From: JAFAFN01 sp963707555
GTDB lineage: Bacteria; Actinomycetota; Acidimicrobiia; Acidimicrobiales; Microtrichaceae
Direction of reading: 5' to 3'
Assembly: GCA_963707555.1 (NCBI GenBank)
Contig: CAVPQM010000030.1
Coordinates: 186,001-250,000, forward strand
DNA: 64,000 nt
Both the position numbers and the translations under genes were made by a program. Positions 52,364 to 61,116 of the stretch are shown one piece after another. Positions within the stretch are counted from its first letter, which is position 1, and each line of letters opens with the position of its first letter. The notes below the pieces were generated by a model. It had not been told where the DNA came from. It did not search any database and was given only the letters and a program-made list of their open reading frames with translations.

Positions 52364-53043
52364 CGGAGCCGGCCGAGTCGCCCGATCCTGATGTGACGCC
52401 ACGGCGCCGGCGGCCTCGGGGGGAGCCGCGTCGCCTCCTCGTCGAGTCCGGCAGGGCGCTGTTCAACCAGCAGGGATTCGGCGGGGTGTCCACCAGGGAG
52501 ATCGCCGACCGGGCAGGCGTCTCGGAGACGCTCATCTTCAAGAACTTCTCGACGAAGACCGGGCTCTTCCGCGCTGCGATCGTGCAGCCGTTCGTCGACG
52601 CCATCGAGGCAGAGATCGACCGTCCACGACCCGACCGTCGAACGCTCGCCAGTGACCCGGCGGAGACACGCGCGTTCGTCGGCTCGATGTACGACGTGTT
52701 CCGTGAGCACCGAGCGCTCGCTGCGATGCTCTTCGCCGGCGACGAGATGATCGACTCCGAGATCCGCGACGCAGGGATGGTCGACGAGGTGCGGGACGTC
52801 ATGGACCGATTCGTCGCCCACGCCGGCGTCGAGGCCGACGCCGTCGGCCGTTCGATCGCCCCGGCAGCCCACGACCTGGCGATCCGGGGCCACATGGCGA
52901 TGATCGCCGGGGTCGCCACCAACAGCACGTGGCTCTTCGGTTCGCGTCGACCCGGACGACAGACGATCGTCGACGAGCTGAGCGAATGGGTGCTGCTCCG
53001 TTACGGCGGAGCCGCGCGGCAGGACGCAGAGGATCCGCAGTGA
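52360..53043 (+). CDS. TetR/AcrR family regulator
   Basis: 227 residues from TTG 52360, which overlaps the previous stop (TTGA); GTG at 52393 is an alternative. HTH: RRLLVESGRALFNQQGFGGV, STREIADRAGVSETLIFKNF. Ligand domain helical, with GHMAMIAGVATNSTWLFGSR. Located between a lipocalin-like protein and an alcohol dehydrogenase on the same strand, so likely regulates this unit and perhaps the divergent receptor pair. Confidence 0.88.
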   Translation: MTEPAESPDPDVTPRRRRPRGEPRRLLVESGRALFNQQGFGGVSTREIADRAGVSETLIFKNFSTKTGLFRAAIVQPFVDAIEAEIDRPRPDRRTLASDPAETRAFVGSMYDVFREHRALAAMLFAGDEMIDSEIRDAGMVDEVRDVMDRFVAHAGVEADAVGRSIAPAAHDLAIRGHMAMIAGVATNSTWLFGSRRPGRQTIVDELSEWVLLRYGGAARQDAEDPQ

Positions 53044-53088
53044 GGTGCACCTCGGGCGAGGTGCGCCTCGACACGCGACGGGGGAGCA

Positions 53089-54238
53089 ATGGCTGATCGG
53101 GCAGCGATCCTGTGGGACGTCGGAGCGGACTGGAGCGTCGAGGACATCCAGCTCGATCCGCCGCGGGCGGGAGAGGTGAGGGTCGAGCTGGCCGCCGCAG
53201 GACTCTGCCACTCCGACGAACACCTCGTCACGGGTGACATGGTGCTGCCGGCGGAGATCGCCGAGCTCGTCGGTGTCGAGCAGTTCCCCGTCATCGGAGG
53301 ACACGAGGGCGCCGGCGTCGTGGCCGAGGTCGGCGCAGGTGTGACGAGCCTGCGCGAGGGTGATCACGTCGTGTTCAGCTTCGTGCCGGCGTGCGGCCGC
53401 TGTCCGTCGTGCGCTCGAGGACGTCAGCACCTGTGCGATCTGGGCGCCTTCCTCCTGGCCGGCCGGCAGATCACCGACCTCACGGCCCGCCACCACGCGG
53501 CCGACGGCCGGGATCTGGGAACGATGTGCTGCGTCGGTTCGTTCGCGACGGCCACCGTCGTCGCCGAAGCAACGTGTGTGAAGATCGACGACTGGATCCC
53601 CCTGGACCGTGCCGCGCTCGGTGAGCTGTGGCGTCACCACCGGCTGGGGCTCGGTCGTGTATGCCGCAGGGGTCGAGTCGGGGGAATCGGTCGTGGTCGT
53701 CGGCCTCGGGGGCATCGGCATGAACGCGGTGCAGGCGGCAGCGCTGGCCGGCGCTCGTCACGTGGTCGCCGTCGAGCCACACGAGTGGAAGCGCGATCTC
53801 GCGCTCGCGACGTTCGGAGCGACGCACGCCTGCGCGTCGATGGAGGAGGCCGCCGCTGTCGTGGGGGAGCTGACCCGGGGCGCCGGCGCGGACAAGGCGG
53901 TGCTCGCGGTCGGGCTCGCAGCGCCCGACCAGATCCAGCAGCTGATGGGCCTGATCGGCAAGGGCGGTCGTGTCGTGGTGACCTCGGCGTCGCCGATGCT
54001 CGCCGATGACGTGAAGCTGAGCCTCCTCGACCTCACGATGCAGCGCAAGGAGCTGGTCGGCTGCATCTTCGGCAACGCCAACCCGAGGCGCGACATCCCG
54101 CGCCTGCTCCGGCTGTACGAGGACGGCAGGCTCAAGCTCGATGAGCTCGTCACCCGCACCTACGCCCTGGACGAGATCAACCTCGGCTACCAGGACATGC
54201 GCGACGGCAGGAACATCCGCGGGGTGCTCGAGTTCTGA
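53089..54238 (+). CDS. Zinc-dependent alcohol dehydrogenase, NDMA/Rxyl-type (one frameshift)
   Basis: Medium-chain dehydrogenase of the actinobacterial class III-like/NDMA-dependent type. Catalytic zinc ligands in AAGLCHSDEH and GGHEG; structural zinc cysteines in CGRCPSCARGRQHLC; cofactor motif GLGGIGMNAVQAA. The frame shifts near 53620 (GCGCTCGGTGAGC where one G is extra): PLDRAAL joins VSCGVTTGWGSVVYAAGVES. Pieced together ~382 residues, full length. Oxidises primary alcohols or aldehydes; it likely belongs to the same unit as the TetR gene 45 bp upstream. Confidence 0.9.
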
Positions 54239-54259
54239 GGGCGGCGGACCCGGCGCCGA

Positions 54260-55762
54260 TCACTCCGAGGCGGCGCAGCGACGCGGGTCCGGCTGGAGCG
54301 GTGCGCCGTCGACGGGACAGATGACCTGCCGCGCCGACCGGCGGGTGCGCGGCGCGTGCGGCAGACCGATCGCGCTGATGAGGGCGCCCATCAGTGCGAG
54401 CCCGGCGGTGATGAACATCGCGGTTCGGAACGCGGCGTTGGTGGCCTCCACTCCGACCGCTGCGGTGAAGCCGGACACGGTCGGGACGACCGCGACGGCG
54501 AGCAGGCCGGCGGTGCGGGCGACCGCGTTGTTCACGCCGCTGCCCGTGCTGACCAGTCGCTCGTCCACGCTGGCCATCACCGTCGCGGTGAGCGGAGCGA
54601 CGAACGTGACGAGACCGAGCCCGAGCACCAACGACGCCGGCAGCACGTCGGTCGCCCACGAGGCCGTGTCGTCGATCCGCGCGAGCAGGATCATCGCCGC
54701 CGCGACGAGCAGCGGCCCGATGACGAGCTGAGGCCGGGGTCCGATCCTCGCTGCGAGCTCGCCCGACTTCGCGGATCCCACGAGCATGAGCACCGTGGCC
54801 GGCAACAGTGCGCAACCGGCGGCGAGCGGCGTCCAGCCGGCGGTGACCTGCAACTGGAACACCACGAGGAAGAACACCACGCCGAGGCAGGCGTAGAGGG
54901 CGAACGTCGCCAGGTTGAGCACGGTGAAGGTGCGGGAGCGGAACACCTCGCCCGGCACCAGCGGTGCGGTCGTCCGTCGTTCGTGGATCACGAACGTGGT
55001 CGCAGCGCCCACGCCGAGGGCGAGCGAGACCAGGACCTGCGAGTCGCCCCATCCCTCCGCTGCGCGGGTGAGGGCCCAGGTGGTGGCAGCGAGCGCCACG
55101 GCGGCGAGCACCGCGCCGGTGATGTCGAAGTGGGTGTCGTCGCCGGGTCGGTGCTCGCCCGACTCGGGAATGGTGGTGGCCGCCAGGGAGCTCACCAGCA
55201 ACACCGGCACGTTCAACAGGAAGGCCCAACGCCATCCCGGGCCGCCCACCAGCCAGCCGCCGACGAACGGCCCCACCGCGCCGGCCAGCCCGCCGAGACC
55301 CGACCAGGCGCCGACGGCGGGTGCGCGGTCGTCGGGCCGGAAGCTCGCCTGGATCAACGCCAGCGACGCCGGCGTGAGCAGCGCGCCGCCCACACCCTGC
55401 ACGACTCGGGCAGCGACGAGTACCTCGATGTTCGGTGCCACCGCGCAGCCGATCGACGCGACCCCGAACCAGGCGGAACCGATCAGGAACATCCGACGAC
55501 GCCCGAAGCGGTCGCCGAGCGCACCGCCGAGCAGGATGAACGATGCCAGCGTGAGCAGGTACCCCGTGAGCACCCACTGCAGGCCCGCGACGTCGACGTC
55601 GAGGTCCCGGCCGATCTGCGGGAGCGCGACGCTCGCGATCGTGGCGTCGAGTGACGCGACCGCGCTGGCCCCGACGGTGGCGCCCAGGGCGACGCGTCCC
55701 CGGTTGCTGCGGAGAGCGAGCATCGGGAACGCCGGCTCGGCGTCGAGCGCGGCGTCAGCCAT
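54260..55762 (-). CDS. MFS multidrug transporter, DHA2 (EmrB/QacA) family
   Basis: 500 residues, 14 predicted membrane helices. Motif A-like GGALGDRFGRRRMFL, motif C region VQGVGGALLTPASLALI, WRWAFLLNVPVLL and LDATIASVALPQIGRDL are typical of drug:H+ antiporters with 14 spans. A ~25-residue hydrophilic C-terminus follows. Convergent with the alcohol dehydrogenase gene (21 bp). Probable exporter of toxic intermediates or xenobiotics. Confidence 0.93.
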   Translation of the reverse strand: MADAALDAEPAFPMLALRSNRGRVALGATVGASAVASLDATIASVALPQIGRDLDVDVAGLQWVLTGYLLTLASFILLGGALGDRFGRRRMFLIGSAWFGVASIGCAVAPNIEVLVAARVVQGVGGALLTPASLALIQASFRPDDRAPAVGAWSGLGGLAGAVGPFVGGWLVGGPGWRWAFLLNVPVLLVSSLAATTIPESGEHRPGDDTHFDITGAVLAAVALAATTWALTRAAEGWGDSQVLVSLALGVGAATTFVIHERRTTAPLVPGEVFRSRTFTVLNLATFALYACLGVVFFLVVFQLQVTAGWTPLAAGCALLPATVLMLVGSAKSGELAARIGPRPQLVIGPLLVAAAMILLARIDDTASWATDVLPASLVLGLGLVTFVAPLTATVMASVDERLVSTGSGVNNAVARTAGLLAVAVVPTVSGFTAAVGVEATNAAFRTAMFITAGLALMGALISAIGLPHAPRTRRSARQVICPVDGAPLQPDPRRCAASE

Positions 55763-55911
55763 GCGAGGACGCTACCGCTCGGCTCGACGGCGGCGCCGCG
55801 TCCGGCTGCTCGGCGCTGGCTGCCTGGTCGAGCTCCGAGACTGCACGACGGAGGATCCCACGAGGCAGCGATTCCTCAATGTACCTTCGAGCGCAAGGAA
55901 AGGGGTTTGGC

Positions 55912-56499
55912 GTGGATCGGCATCGGATCGGGTGGACACGCGGCCTCGAGGTGACGCTGATCGCGGCCGCGCTGTTGGTGACCGCGTACTACGCGCACTC
56001 GGCGAACAAGATCTCGCAGGAGTCGCTCGCGCTCAGCCGACAGCTCGCCGCTGCGGAAGCGGCGCGAGCCGAATCGGACAACGAGCGGGCCGCAGCGAGG
56101 GACTTCGTGGCCAAGTACTTCGCCTCGAGTTGCACTGACAAGCTGACGCAGATGGATCTGCCCCTGCGCCGGTTCTACAACGAGATGGACGAAGCCGAGC
56201 TGGGTGAGCAAGCGATGGGCGAGCGATGTGCGAGTGGCGACGCCGGCGCACCACGCACCTTCGTCGTGCGCTCCGTCGATCACGCCGGCTCGTCCGGCGA
56301 CGGCGAGTACTTGGTCGCCGCAACCCTCGTGTACGACACCGGTGGGGACGACCATTCGCACGTCATGGACGGGATGACCGCTGTGGAGATGATCCTCGTC
56401 GAGGCGTCGGAGGAGCCTGTTCGCACCGCCGAGGACCTCCGGCTGGACAGCATCGCCGAAGTGCTGTGCCGTTCAGGGGAGCCGTGCGCCACCGGTTGA
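55912..56499 (+). CDS. Single-span membrane-anchored protein of unknown function
   Basis: 195 residues from GTG 55912, chosen for AAGGAAAGGGG upstream (ATG 55879 is an alternative). A membrane helix near the N-terminus (GLEVTLIAAALLVTAYYAHS) leads to a charged helical stalk (ALSRQLAAAEAARAESDNER) and an exported C-terminal domain of ~120 residues with four cysteines (SSCTD, ERCAS, VLCRS, EPCATG). Similar size and disulfide pattern to lipid-anchored sensors, but no family recognised. Confidence 0.6.
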   Translation: MDRHRIGWTRGLEVTLIAAALLVTAYYAHSANKISQESLALSRQLAAAEAARAESDNERAAARDFVAKYFASSCTDKLTQMDLPLRRFYNEMDEAELGEQAMGERCASGDAGAPRTFVVRSVDHAGSSGDGEYLVAATLVYDTGGDDHSHVMDGMTAVEMILVEASEEPVRTAEDLRLDSIAEVLCRSGEPCATG

Positions 56500-56554
56500 A
56501 TCAGCGCGGCTCGACCGTGCGTCCTGCACGGGCGACGCAGGTGTGGCGGTCCTC

Positions 56555-56581
56555 GGCCTCGGCGCTCTGAGCGCCGAGGCC
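56555..56581. terminator. Perfect 12-bp-stem hairpin between convergent genes
   Basis: GGCCTCGGCGCT-CTG-AGCGCCGAGGCC, a 12-bp stem with a 3-nt loop, lies between the stops of the membrane protein (56499) and glutathione peroxidase (56589). Most likely a bidirectional transcription terminator. Confidence 0.8.
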
Positions 56582-56588
56582 GGAACGT

Positions 56589-57134
56589 TCACTGACCCAG
56601 CTGACCTTCGATCGCCTCGACGAGAGCCGGGTCGTCCGGGGTCATCGACGGTGCGAAGCGCCCGACGACCTCGCCGTCGCGCGAGATCAGGAACTTCTCG
56701 AAGTTCCACAGCACCTCGGGATCGTCGGTGGGGGTCAGGCCGTGGCCGCGGAGGTTCTCGCGGAAGCCGGCCTTGTCGCCCTCGGCGCTCGGCGCCGCCT
56801 CGGTGAGCGCGGCGTAGAGGGGGTGCTGGTCCTCGCCGACGACGCTGATCTTGGAGAACAGCGGGAACGACACGTCGTAGTTGACGTTGCAGAACTCTGC
56901 GATCTCGTCGTCGGTGCCGGGCTCCTGGCCGGCGAAGTCGTTCGCCGGGAAGCCAGCGACGACCAGGCCGTCGTCCTTGAAGCGCCGGTAGAGCGCCTCG
57001 AGCCCTTCGTACTGCGGGGTGAGACCGCACTTCGACGCGACGTTCACGACGAGGACGGCGGAACCCGCGAACTTCTCGAGCGACGTGGTGTCACCGTCGA
57101 TCGTCTGCACCTCGATGTTCTGGATGTCGGTCAT
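56589..57134 (-). CDS. Glutathione peroxidase family protein
   Basis: 181 residues, thiol-dependent peroxidase. Peroxidatic Cys in NVASKCGLTPQYEGLEALY, then VVAGFPANDFAGQEPGTDDE with the resolving-Cys helix EFCNVNY, and WNFEKFLISRDGEVVGRF. Actinobacterial members normally use thioredoxin or mycothiol rather than glutathione. Start ATG 57134. Protects against hydrogen and lipid peroxides, useful beside many flavin oxidoreductases. Confidence 0.93.
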   Translation of the reverse strand: MTDIQNIEVQTIDGDTTSLEKFAGSAVLVVNVASKCGLTPQYEGLEALYRRFKDDGLVVAGFPANDFAGQEPGTDDEIAEFCNVNYDVSFPLFSKISVVGEDQHPLYAALTEAAPSAEGDKAGFRENLRGHGLTPTDDPEVLWNFEKFLISRDGEVVGRFAPSMTPDDPALVEAIEGQLGQ

Positions 57135-57296
57135 GGCAGCGTGGGACTCCTGGGTGGTGGTGACGGATCCGGCCGTGAGCAACGGCCGAGCTTCGGGCCT
57201 TGGTTCTACTCGGAGATCAACGTGTCGTGGGACCGGGTGGGCTGGTAGGTGCGGAGCGTCGACATCGCGTTGCTCGGCCGGACCTATCGTCGGAGC

Positions 57297-57638
57297 GTGC
57301 ATCGCATCTTCACGACGAGCGTCGCCTCGGTCTACCCCCACTACGTGACCAAGGTGGAGCGCAAGGGGCGCACGAAGGCCGAGCTCGATCAGGTGATCGA
57401 GTGGCTCACCGGCTACGACGACGCGGCGTTGCACGCGCACCTCGACGCAGAGACCACCTTCGACGACTTCTTCGCCCAGGCGAACCTCAACCCGAAGGCC
57501 TCGTCGATCACCGGGTCGGTGTGCGGCGTCAAGGTCCAGGACGTCGAGGACCCGCTGATGCAGAAGATCCGCTACCTCGACAAGCTCGTCGACGAGCTGG
57601 CGAAGGGGCGACCGATGGAGAAGGTGCTCCGCGCCTGA
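57297..57638 (+). CDS. DUF2200 family protein
   Basis: 113 residues from GTG 57297. VHRIFTTSVASVYPHYVTKV, KVERKGRTKAELDQVIEWLTGY, FFAQANLNPKASSITGSVCG and KIRYLDKLVDELAKGRPMEKVLR are the conserved blocks of DUF2200 (YxeA/YdhG-like small proteins of unknown function, roughly 115 residues). Monocistronic, divergent from the peroxidase gene. Confidence 0.88.
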   Translation: MHRIFTTSVASVYPHYVTKVERKGRTKAELDQVIEWLTGYDDAALHAHLDAETTFDDFFAQANLNPKASSITGSVCGVKVQDVEDPLMQKIRYLDKLVDELAKGRPMEKVLRA

Positions 57639-57672
57639 CCGGGCGAGCCTGCCGTCACGGCCGGCGATCCCG

Positions 57673-58381
57673 TCAGACGGAGAGGGTGCCTCGAAGGACG
57701 CTGTTGCCGGAGTGCTCCGGGCCGGCGTCCTCCTCCTGGACCGAGACGTCGACGACGTCGAAGCGCTCCGGGTCGGTGCCGGCCGGCACCGCGATGTCGG
57801 TGGCCACGTCGCTCGACCCGTCCTTCATGGTCGCGACGGACACGGGCTCGCCGGTCGTCGGGTCGATCAGCCAGAGCTCGTAGAAGGTGCCGGGTGCCGG
57901 TGCCGGCAGGTCCCGCATGTCGACGCGCAACGTCAGCTGGTCGCCGTCCTCGATCAGCTCGACCTGGCCCGCAGCGTCGCCGACCTGGGCGCCCTGGTAG
58001 GGGAGGAGCTCGGCCGCAGCCAGCTCGGTCGGTGCGTTGTCGGCCCGGGTCGCGGCGAACACGCCGACGCCGGCGACGATCGCGACCACCGCTGCGGCGC
58101 TGATGAGCACCGTCGACCATCGGCGCCGTCTCGCACCCAGGTCGACCACCGGCGCGACGCCCTCGTGGGCTGGGGTCGGGAGCAGTGCCCGACGCAGCGT
58201 CCGGCCCGGCGTCGGTCTCGACCGCCGCGGCGATGCTCGCCCACAGGTCCTTCGGGGCGTCGACGAGCTCGACGGGGTCGGCCGCGACCGATCGGACCAG
58301 CTCGATCTCACGGTCGAAGTCGGTCTCGTCGAACGGGGTGTCGTCGAAGTCCTCGTGGTCGGGCTGTTCAACCCTGGGCAT
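57673..58381 (-). CDS. Anti-sigma factor, RskA-like (one frameshift)
   Basis: Cytosolic N-terminus (MPRVEQPDHEDFDDTPFDE, WASIAAAVE) that would bind the sigma factor, one membrane helix (STVLISAAAVVAIVAGVGVFA), and an extracytoplasmic anti-sigma-K C-terminal domain (AGQVELIEDGDQLTLRVDMRDLP, GTFYELWLID, SVATMKDGS). The frame shifts once near 58195. Its start overlaps the sigma gene by 14 bp, the standard coupling of ECF sigma and membrane anti-sigma genes. Stress signals outside the cell would release the sigma factor. Confidence 0.85.
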
Positions 58382-58931
58382 CGAACACCTCCAGGTCTCG
58401 ACGGATCCGCTGCAGGCCTCGGCGGATCGTGCTCTTCACCGTGCCCAACGGGGCTCCGGTTCGCTCGGCGATCTCGGAGTGGGACAGCCCGTCGACGAAC
58501 GCCAGCCGGATCCACGTCGAACCCGGCTCGTCGACTCGTCGGAGCGCTTCGGCGACCAGGATCCTCGTGGCGACCAGATCGATGTCGGCGTCGCCCGCTG
58601 CCGAGCCATCGCCGGACGCACCGAGATCGACGAGGTCGCCCGACGCGACCGACTGGTTCCGGTAGTGCGCTCGCAGATGGTCCGCGACCTTGAACTTGGC
58701 GATGCCCATCAGCCAGCCGCCGAGCGAGCCCGAACGGGGATCGAAGCGGCTGCGTGATCTCCAGGCCGCCAGGAAGACCTCTTGGGTCACATCAGCGGCG
58801 TGATCGGCGACGAGCTTCCGGCAGTACGAGTGGATCGCCCGCTGGTGCTCGTCGTAGGCCCTCCGCAGCGCATCCGGCGCACCGGCGGCGAAGTCTTCCG
58901 CGAGGTCGTCGCCCGAGGTCCGGATCGGCAT
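58368..58931 (-). CDS. ECF RNA polymerase sigma factor (SigK-like)
   Basis: 187 residues. Region 2 (ALRRAYDEHQRAIHSYCRKL, DVTQEVFLAAWRSRSRFDPR, GGWLMGIAKFKVADHLR) and region 4 (IRLAFVDGLSHSEIAERTGA, PLGTVKSTIRRGLQRIRRDL). Start ATG 58931. Directs transcription of a small stress or envelope regulon; the divergent fasciclin-sortase genes 246 bp away are the natural first candidates. Confidence 0.93.
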   Translation of the reverse strand: MPIRTSGDDLAEDFAAGAPDALRRAYDEHQRAIHSYCRKLVADHAADVTQEVFLAAWRSRSRFDPRSGSLGGWLMGIAKFKVADHLRAHYRNQSVASGDLVDLGASGDGSAAGDADIDLVATRILVAEALRRVDEPGSTWIRLAFVDGLSHSEIAERTGAPLGTVKSTIRRGLQRIRRDLEVFDAQG

Positions 58932-59177
58932 CGATGGCAGAATACCCGGCGCCGCGGGGCGAACGCAGACCGAGATCGATCGGTCGCTCGCTCGGAGGTC
59001 AGGGGCCAACGTGATCACACCTGGTCCTTCGGCGCGGAGCGCCGCTCGGATGCTTCGCTGTCCGATCGTCACACCGATCACTGGGCGACCTCTCAACTCC
59101 GTGCATCCGATCGAGGGGTGGCCGCCGAAGTGTCTCGTGCGAGCCGCCCCGGCCGCACCGAGCACCAGGAGATGAAC

Positions 59178-59843
59178 ATGCGTCGAATGATGATCACGTT
59201 CGCGGCCGTCGTGGCCGTCGCACTCGGCGGGCTGGCGGGATCCGCCGGCGCGCAGGACACGTCGAGCCAGAACATCGTCGAGATCGCCCAGTCGAACCCG
59301 GACCTGTCGACGTTGGTCGAGGCCGTCACCGCGGCCGGGTTGGCCGAGACGCTCGCCGGACCGGGCCCGTACACGGTGTTCGCGCCCACCAACGCTGCGT
59401 TCGCGGCCCTGCCGGCCGGCACGCTCGACACCCTGCTCGCCGACCCGACCGGTCAGCTCGCCAACATCCTCAAGCTGCACGTGATGTCGGGTGCGGTCGA
59501 CTCCCAGGCGGCGATCGCCGCTGCGGGCGGAACCGTCGAGACACTCGGTGGCCCGGTCGCGGTGTCGCTCTCCGGTGAACAGCTCATGGTCGGCGGTGCG
59601 ACCGTCACCACGGCTGACATCAAGGCGTCCAACGGCGTGATCCACGTCATCGACGCCGTCATCACCGCGCCCGCCACGGCCGACAGCGCCGCGATGCCCT
59701 CCGGCGTGGACGCCGGCACCTCGGGGATCGCTGCCGACCAGGGCAACGCCCTCCCGATCGTGTTCGCCCTGCTCGCAGGAATCGCGGTCGTCGGGCTCGG
59801 CACCTCCGGTGTCGTCCTCGCCCGTGACCGTCGCCGCAGCTGA
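59178..59843 (+). CDS. Secreted fasciclin (FAS1) domain protein with C-terminal membrane anchor
   Basis: 221 residues from ATG 59178 (AGGAG six bases upstream). Signal peptide RMMITFAAVVAVALGGLAGSAGA, one FAS1 domain (NIVEIAQSNPDLSTLVEAV, GPYTVFAPTNAAFAALP, SNGVIHVIDAVI), and a C-terminal hydrophobic helix followed by RDRRRS. That tail resembles a sortase sorting signal, although the classic LPxTG is not obvious (NALPIV lies just before the helix). FAS1 domains mediate cell adhesion. A sortase gene follows 29 bp downstream. Confidence 0.9.
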   Translation: MRRMMITFAAVVAVALGGLAGSAGAQDTSSQNIVEIAQSNPDLSTLVEAVTAAGLAETLAGPGPYTVFAPTNAAFAALPAGTLDTLLADPTGQLANILKLHVMSGAVDSQAAIAAAGGTVETLGGPVAVSLSGEQLMVGGATVTTADIKASNGVIHVIDAVITAPATADSAAMPSGVDAGTSGIAADQGNALPIVFALLAGIAVVGLGTSGVVLARDRRRS

Positions 59844-59872
59844 GTGGCCCGACCTTCCCCCGAGCTGACCGA

Positions 59873-60529
59873 ATGACACCACGCCGCGCCCGCATCCTGC
59901 TGGCAGCTTCCCTCGCGCTGCTCGCAGGTGTGGCCGTGGCGTGGTCGACGGTCGATTCCGACGGCAGCGCCGACCTGGTCGGCGCTGCCGTCACGACGTC
60001 CTCGACCACCACTGCACCCGCCCCGACGGTGACCACCTCCACGGTCGTCCCCTCCCCGATCGAGGCCCCGGCGATCCAGCCGGCGCGGCCCGGGGTGCCG
60101 GTCCGGATCTCCATCCCGTCGATCGGCGTCGAGCACACGGTCGTGCCCGTCGGCTTCACACCCGACGGGAAGATGGAGGTGCCCGGTGTGGACGACGCCG
60201 GTTGGTGGGCGCCCGGCCCGCGTCCCGGGGCCACGCACGGGTCGTCGGTGATCGCCGCGCACGTCGACTTCGACGGTCGCCCCGGCGTCTTCCGCGACCT
60301 CCAGCGGCTCGAGGTGGGGAGCGACGTGGTCGTGACCGACGACGCCGGCGCCAGCCGGCGATACCGGGTGAGCGAACGCTTCCAGGTCGCGAAGGGTCAA
60401 CTGCCCCGAGCCGAGGTGTTCCGCACGGGCGGTCCGCCCGTGCTGACCCTCATCACGTGCGGCGGGTTCTTCGACACCGGGCGACGGCACTACGACGACA
60501 ACATCGTCGTGCGTGCCGTTCCCGTGTAG
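59873..60529 (+). CDS. Sortase (class E/F type)
   Basis: 218 residues. N-terminal membrane anchor (RILLAASLALLAGVAVAWS), a Thr/Ser-rich stalk, then a compact sortase barrel with the catalytic His in IAAHVDFDG, Cys in LTLITCGGFF and Arg in RRHYDDNIVVRA. Cleaves sorting signals and joins proteins to the envelope. Its position directly after the fasciclin gene suggests that protein as a substrate. Confidence 0.92.
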   Translation: MTPRRARILLAASLALLAGVAVAWSTVDSDGSADLVGAAVTTSSTTTAPAPTVTTSTVVPSPIEAPAIQPARPGVPVRISIPSIGVEHTVVPVGFTPDGKMEVPGVDDAGWWAPGPRPGATHGSSVIAAHVDFDGRPGVFRDLQRLEVGSDVVVTDDAGASRRYRVSERFQVAKGQLPRAEVFRTGGPPVLTLITCGGFFDTGRRHYDDNIVVRAVPV

Positions 60530-61059
60530 CGGGCCGTTCCCTCTCTCGAAGCGCGCCGCTCCGCTCGCTGCGAGTGGGACCACGACGAGCATCGTTCGGG
60601 GAGCGTCGGATGACGCGTCCCCGACTCGCGCGGGTGGCCGTCCACCCCGTGCGTCGCCCGGCCAGGGATCGTCGACGGGCCTGCGATCACGCTGAGATTC
60701 CTTCCCCCCCATCGGTCGTCCCACCGTCCACCGGTCGTCCCGCCGTCAACCGGTCGACCCGCCGTCGACCCGCCGTCCACCGGTCATCCCGCCGTCAACC
60801 CGTCGACCCACCGCACGGTTGGTGCGCTCCGGCGGGTCCCGTCCTGGTGGCTCGGACGAGACGCCGGCAGACCGCCTGGCCGAGCACCCGACGCCGGCAG
60901 GACCGCCTGGTCGGCACCAGAGGTCGGCTGGATGGCCCGTCGAGTTGTCGACGCCGCCGACTCGACCTGTCGAGCAGGGTCGCCGGCGGGACGGCCTGCC
61001 GCGGGTGTCACGCGGAGGGCGGTCGGGGCGGCGGGGACAGTGCCGGGACCACGAGCGCG
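60530..61059. other. Gene-free spacer
   Basis: About 530 bp between sortase and DUF4397 genes. Open frames here come from a short tandem repeat and high GC, lack ribosome sites and have low-complexity products. Apart from the repeat (60713-60815) I see no gene, promoter or RNA. Confidence 0.6.
60713..60815. repeat. Imperfect 19-bp tandem repeat (about 5 copies)
   Basis: Units resembling CGGTCGTCCCGCCGTCAAC begin at 60713, 60732 and 60751, with degenerate copies to about 60815 (one partly deleted). Lies in the sortase/DUF4397 spacer. Alternating CGGTCG and CGTC(A/C)AC elements give many weak inverted pairs. Confidence 0.75.
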
Positions 61060-61091
61060 GACGAGGCCGGCCCGTACGGGCCGGCCTCGTC
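61060..61091. terminator. 32-bp perfect palindrome downstream of DUF4397 gene
   Basis: Positions 61060-61075 (GACGAGGCCGGCCCGT) are the exact inverted complement of 61076-61091. It begins 26 bp after the minus-strand stop at 61117, the expected place for a terminator hairpin. No T-tract. Confidence 0.8.
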
Positions 61092-61116
61092 ACGTGATGC
61101 TGGGGGGTGGGACGGA

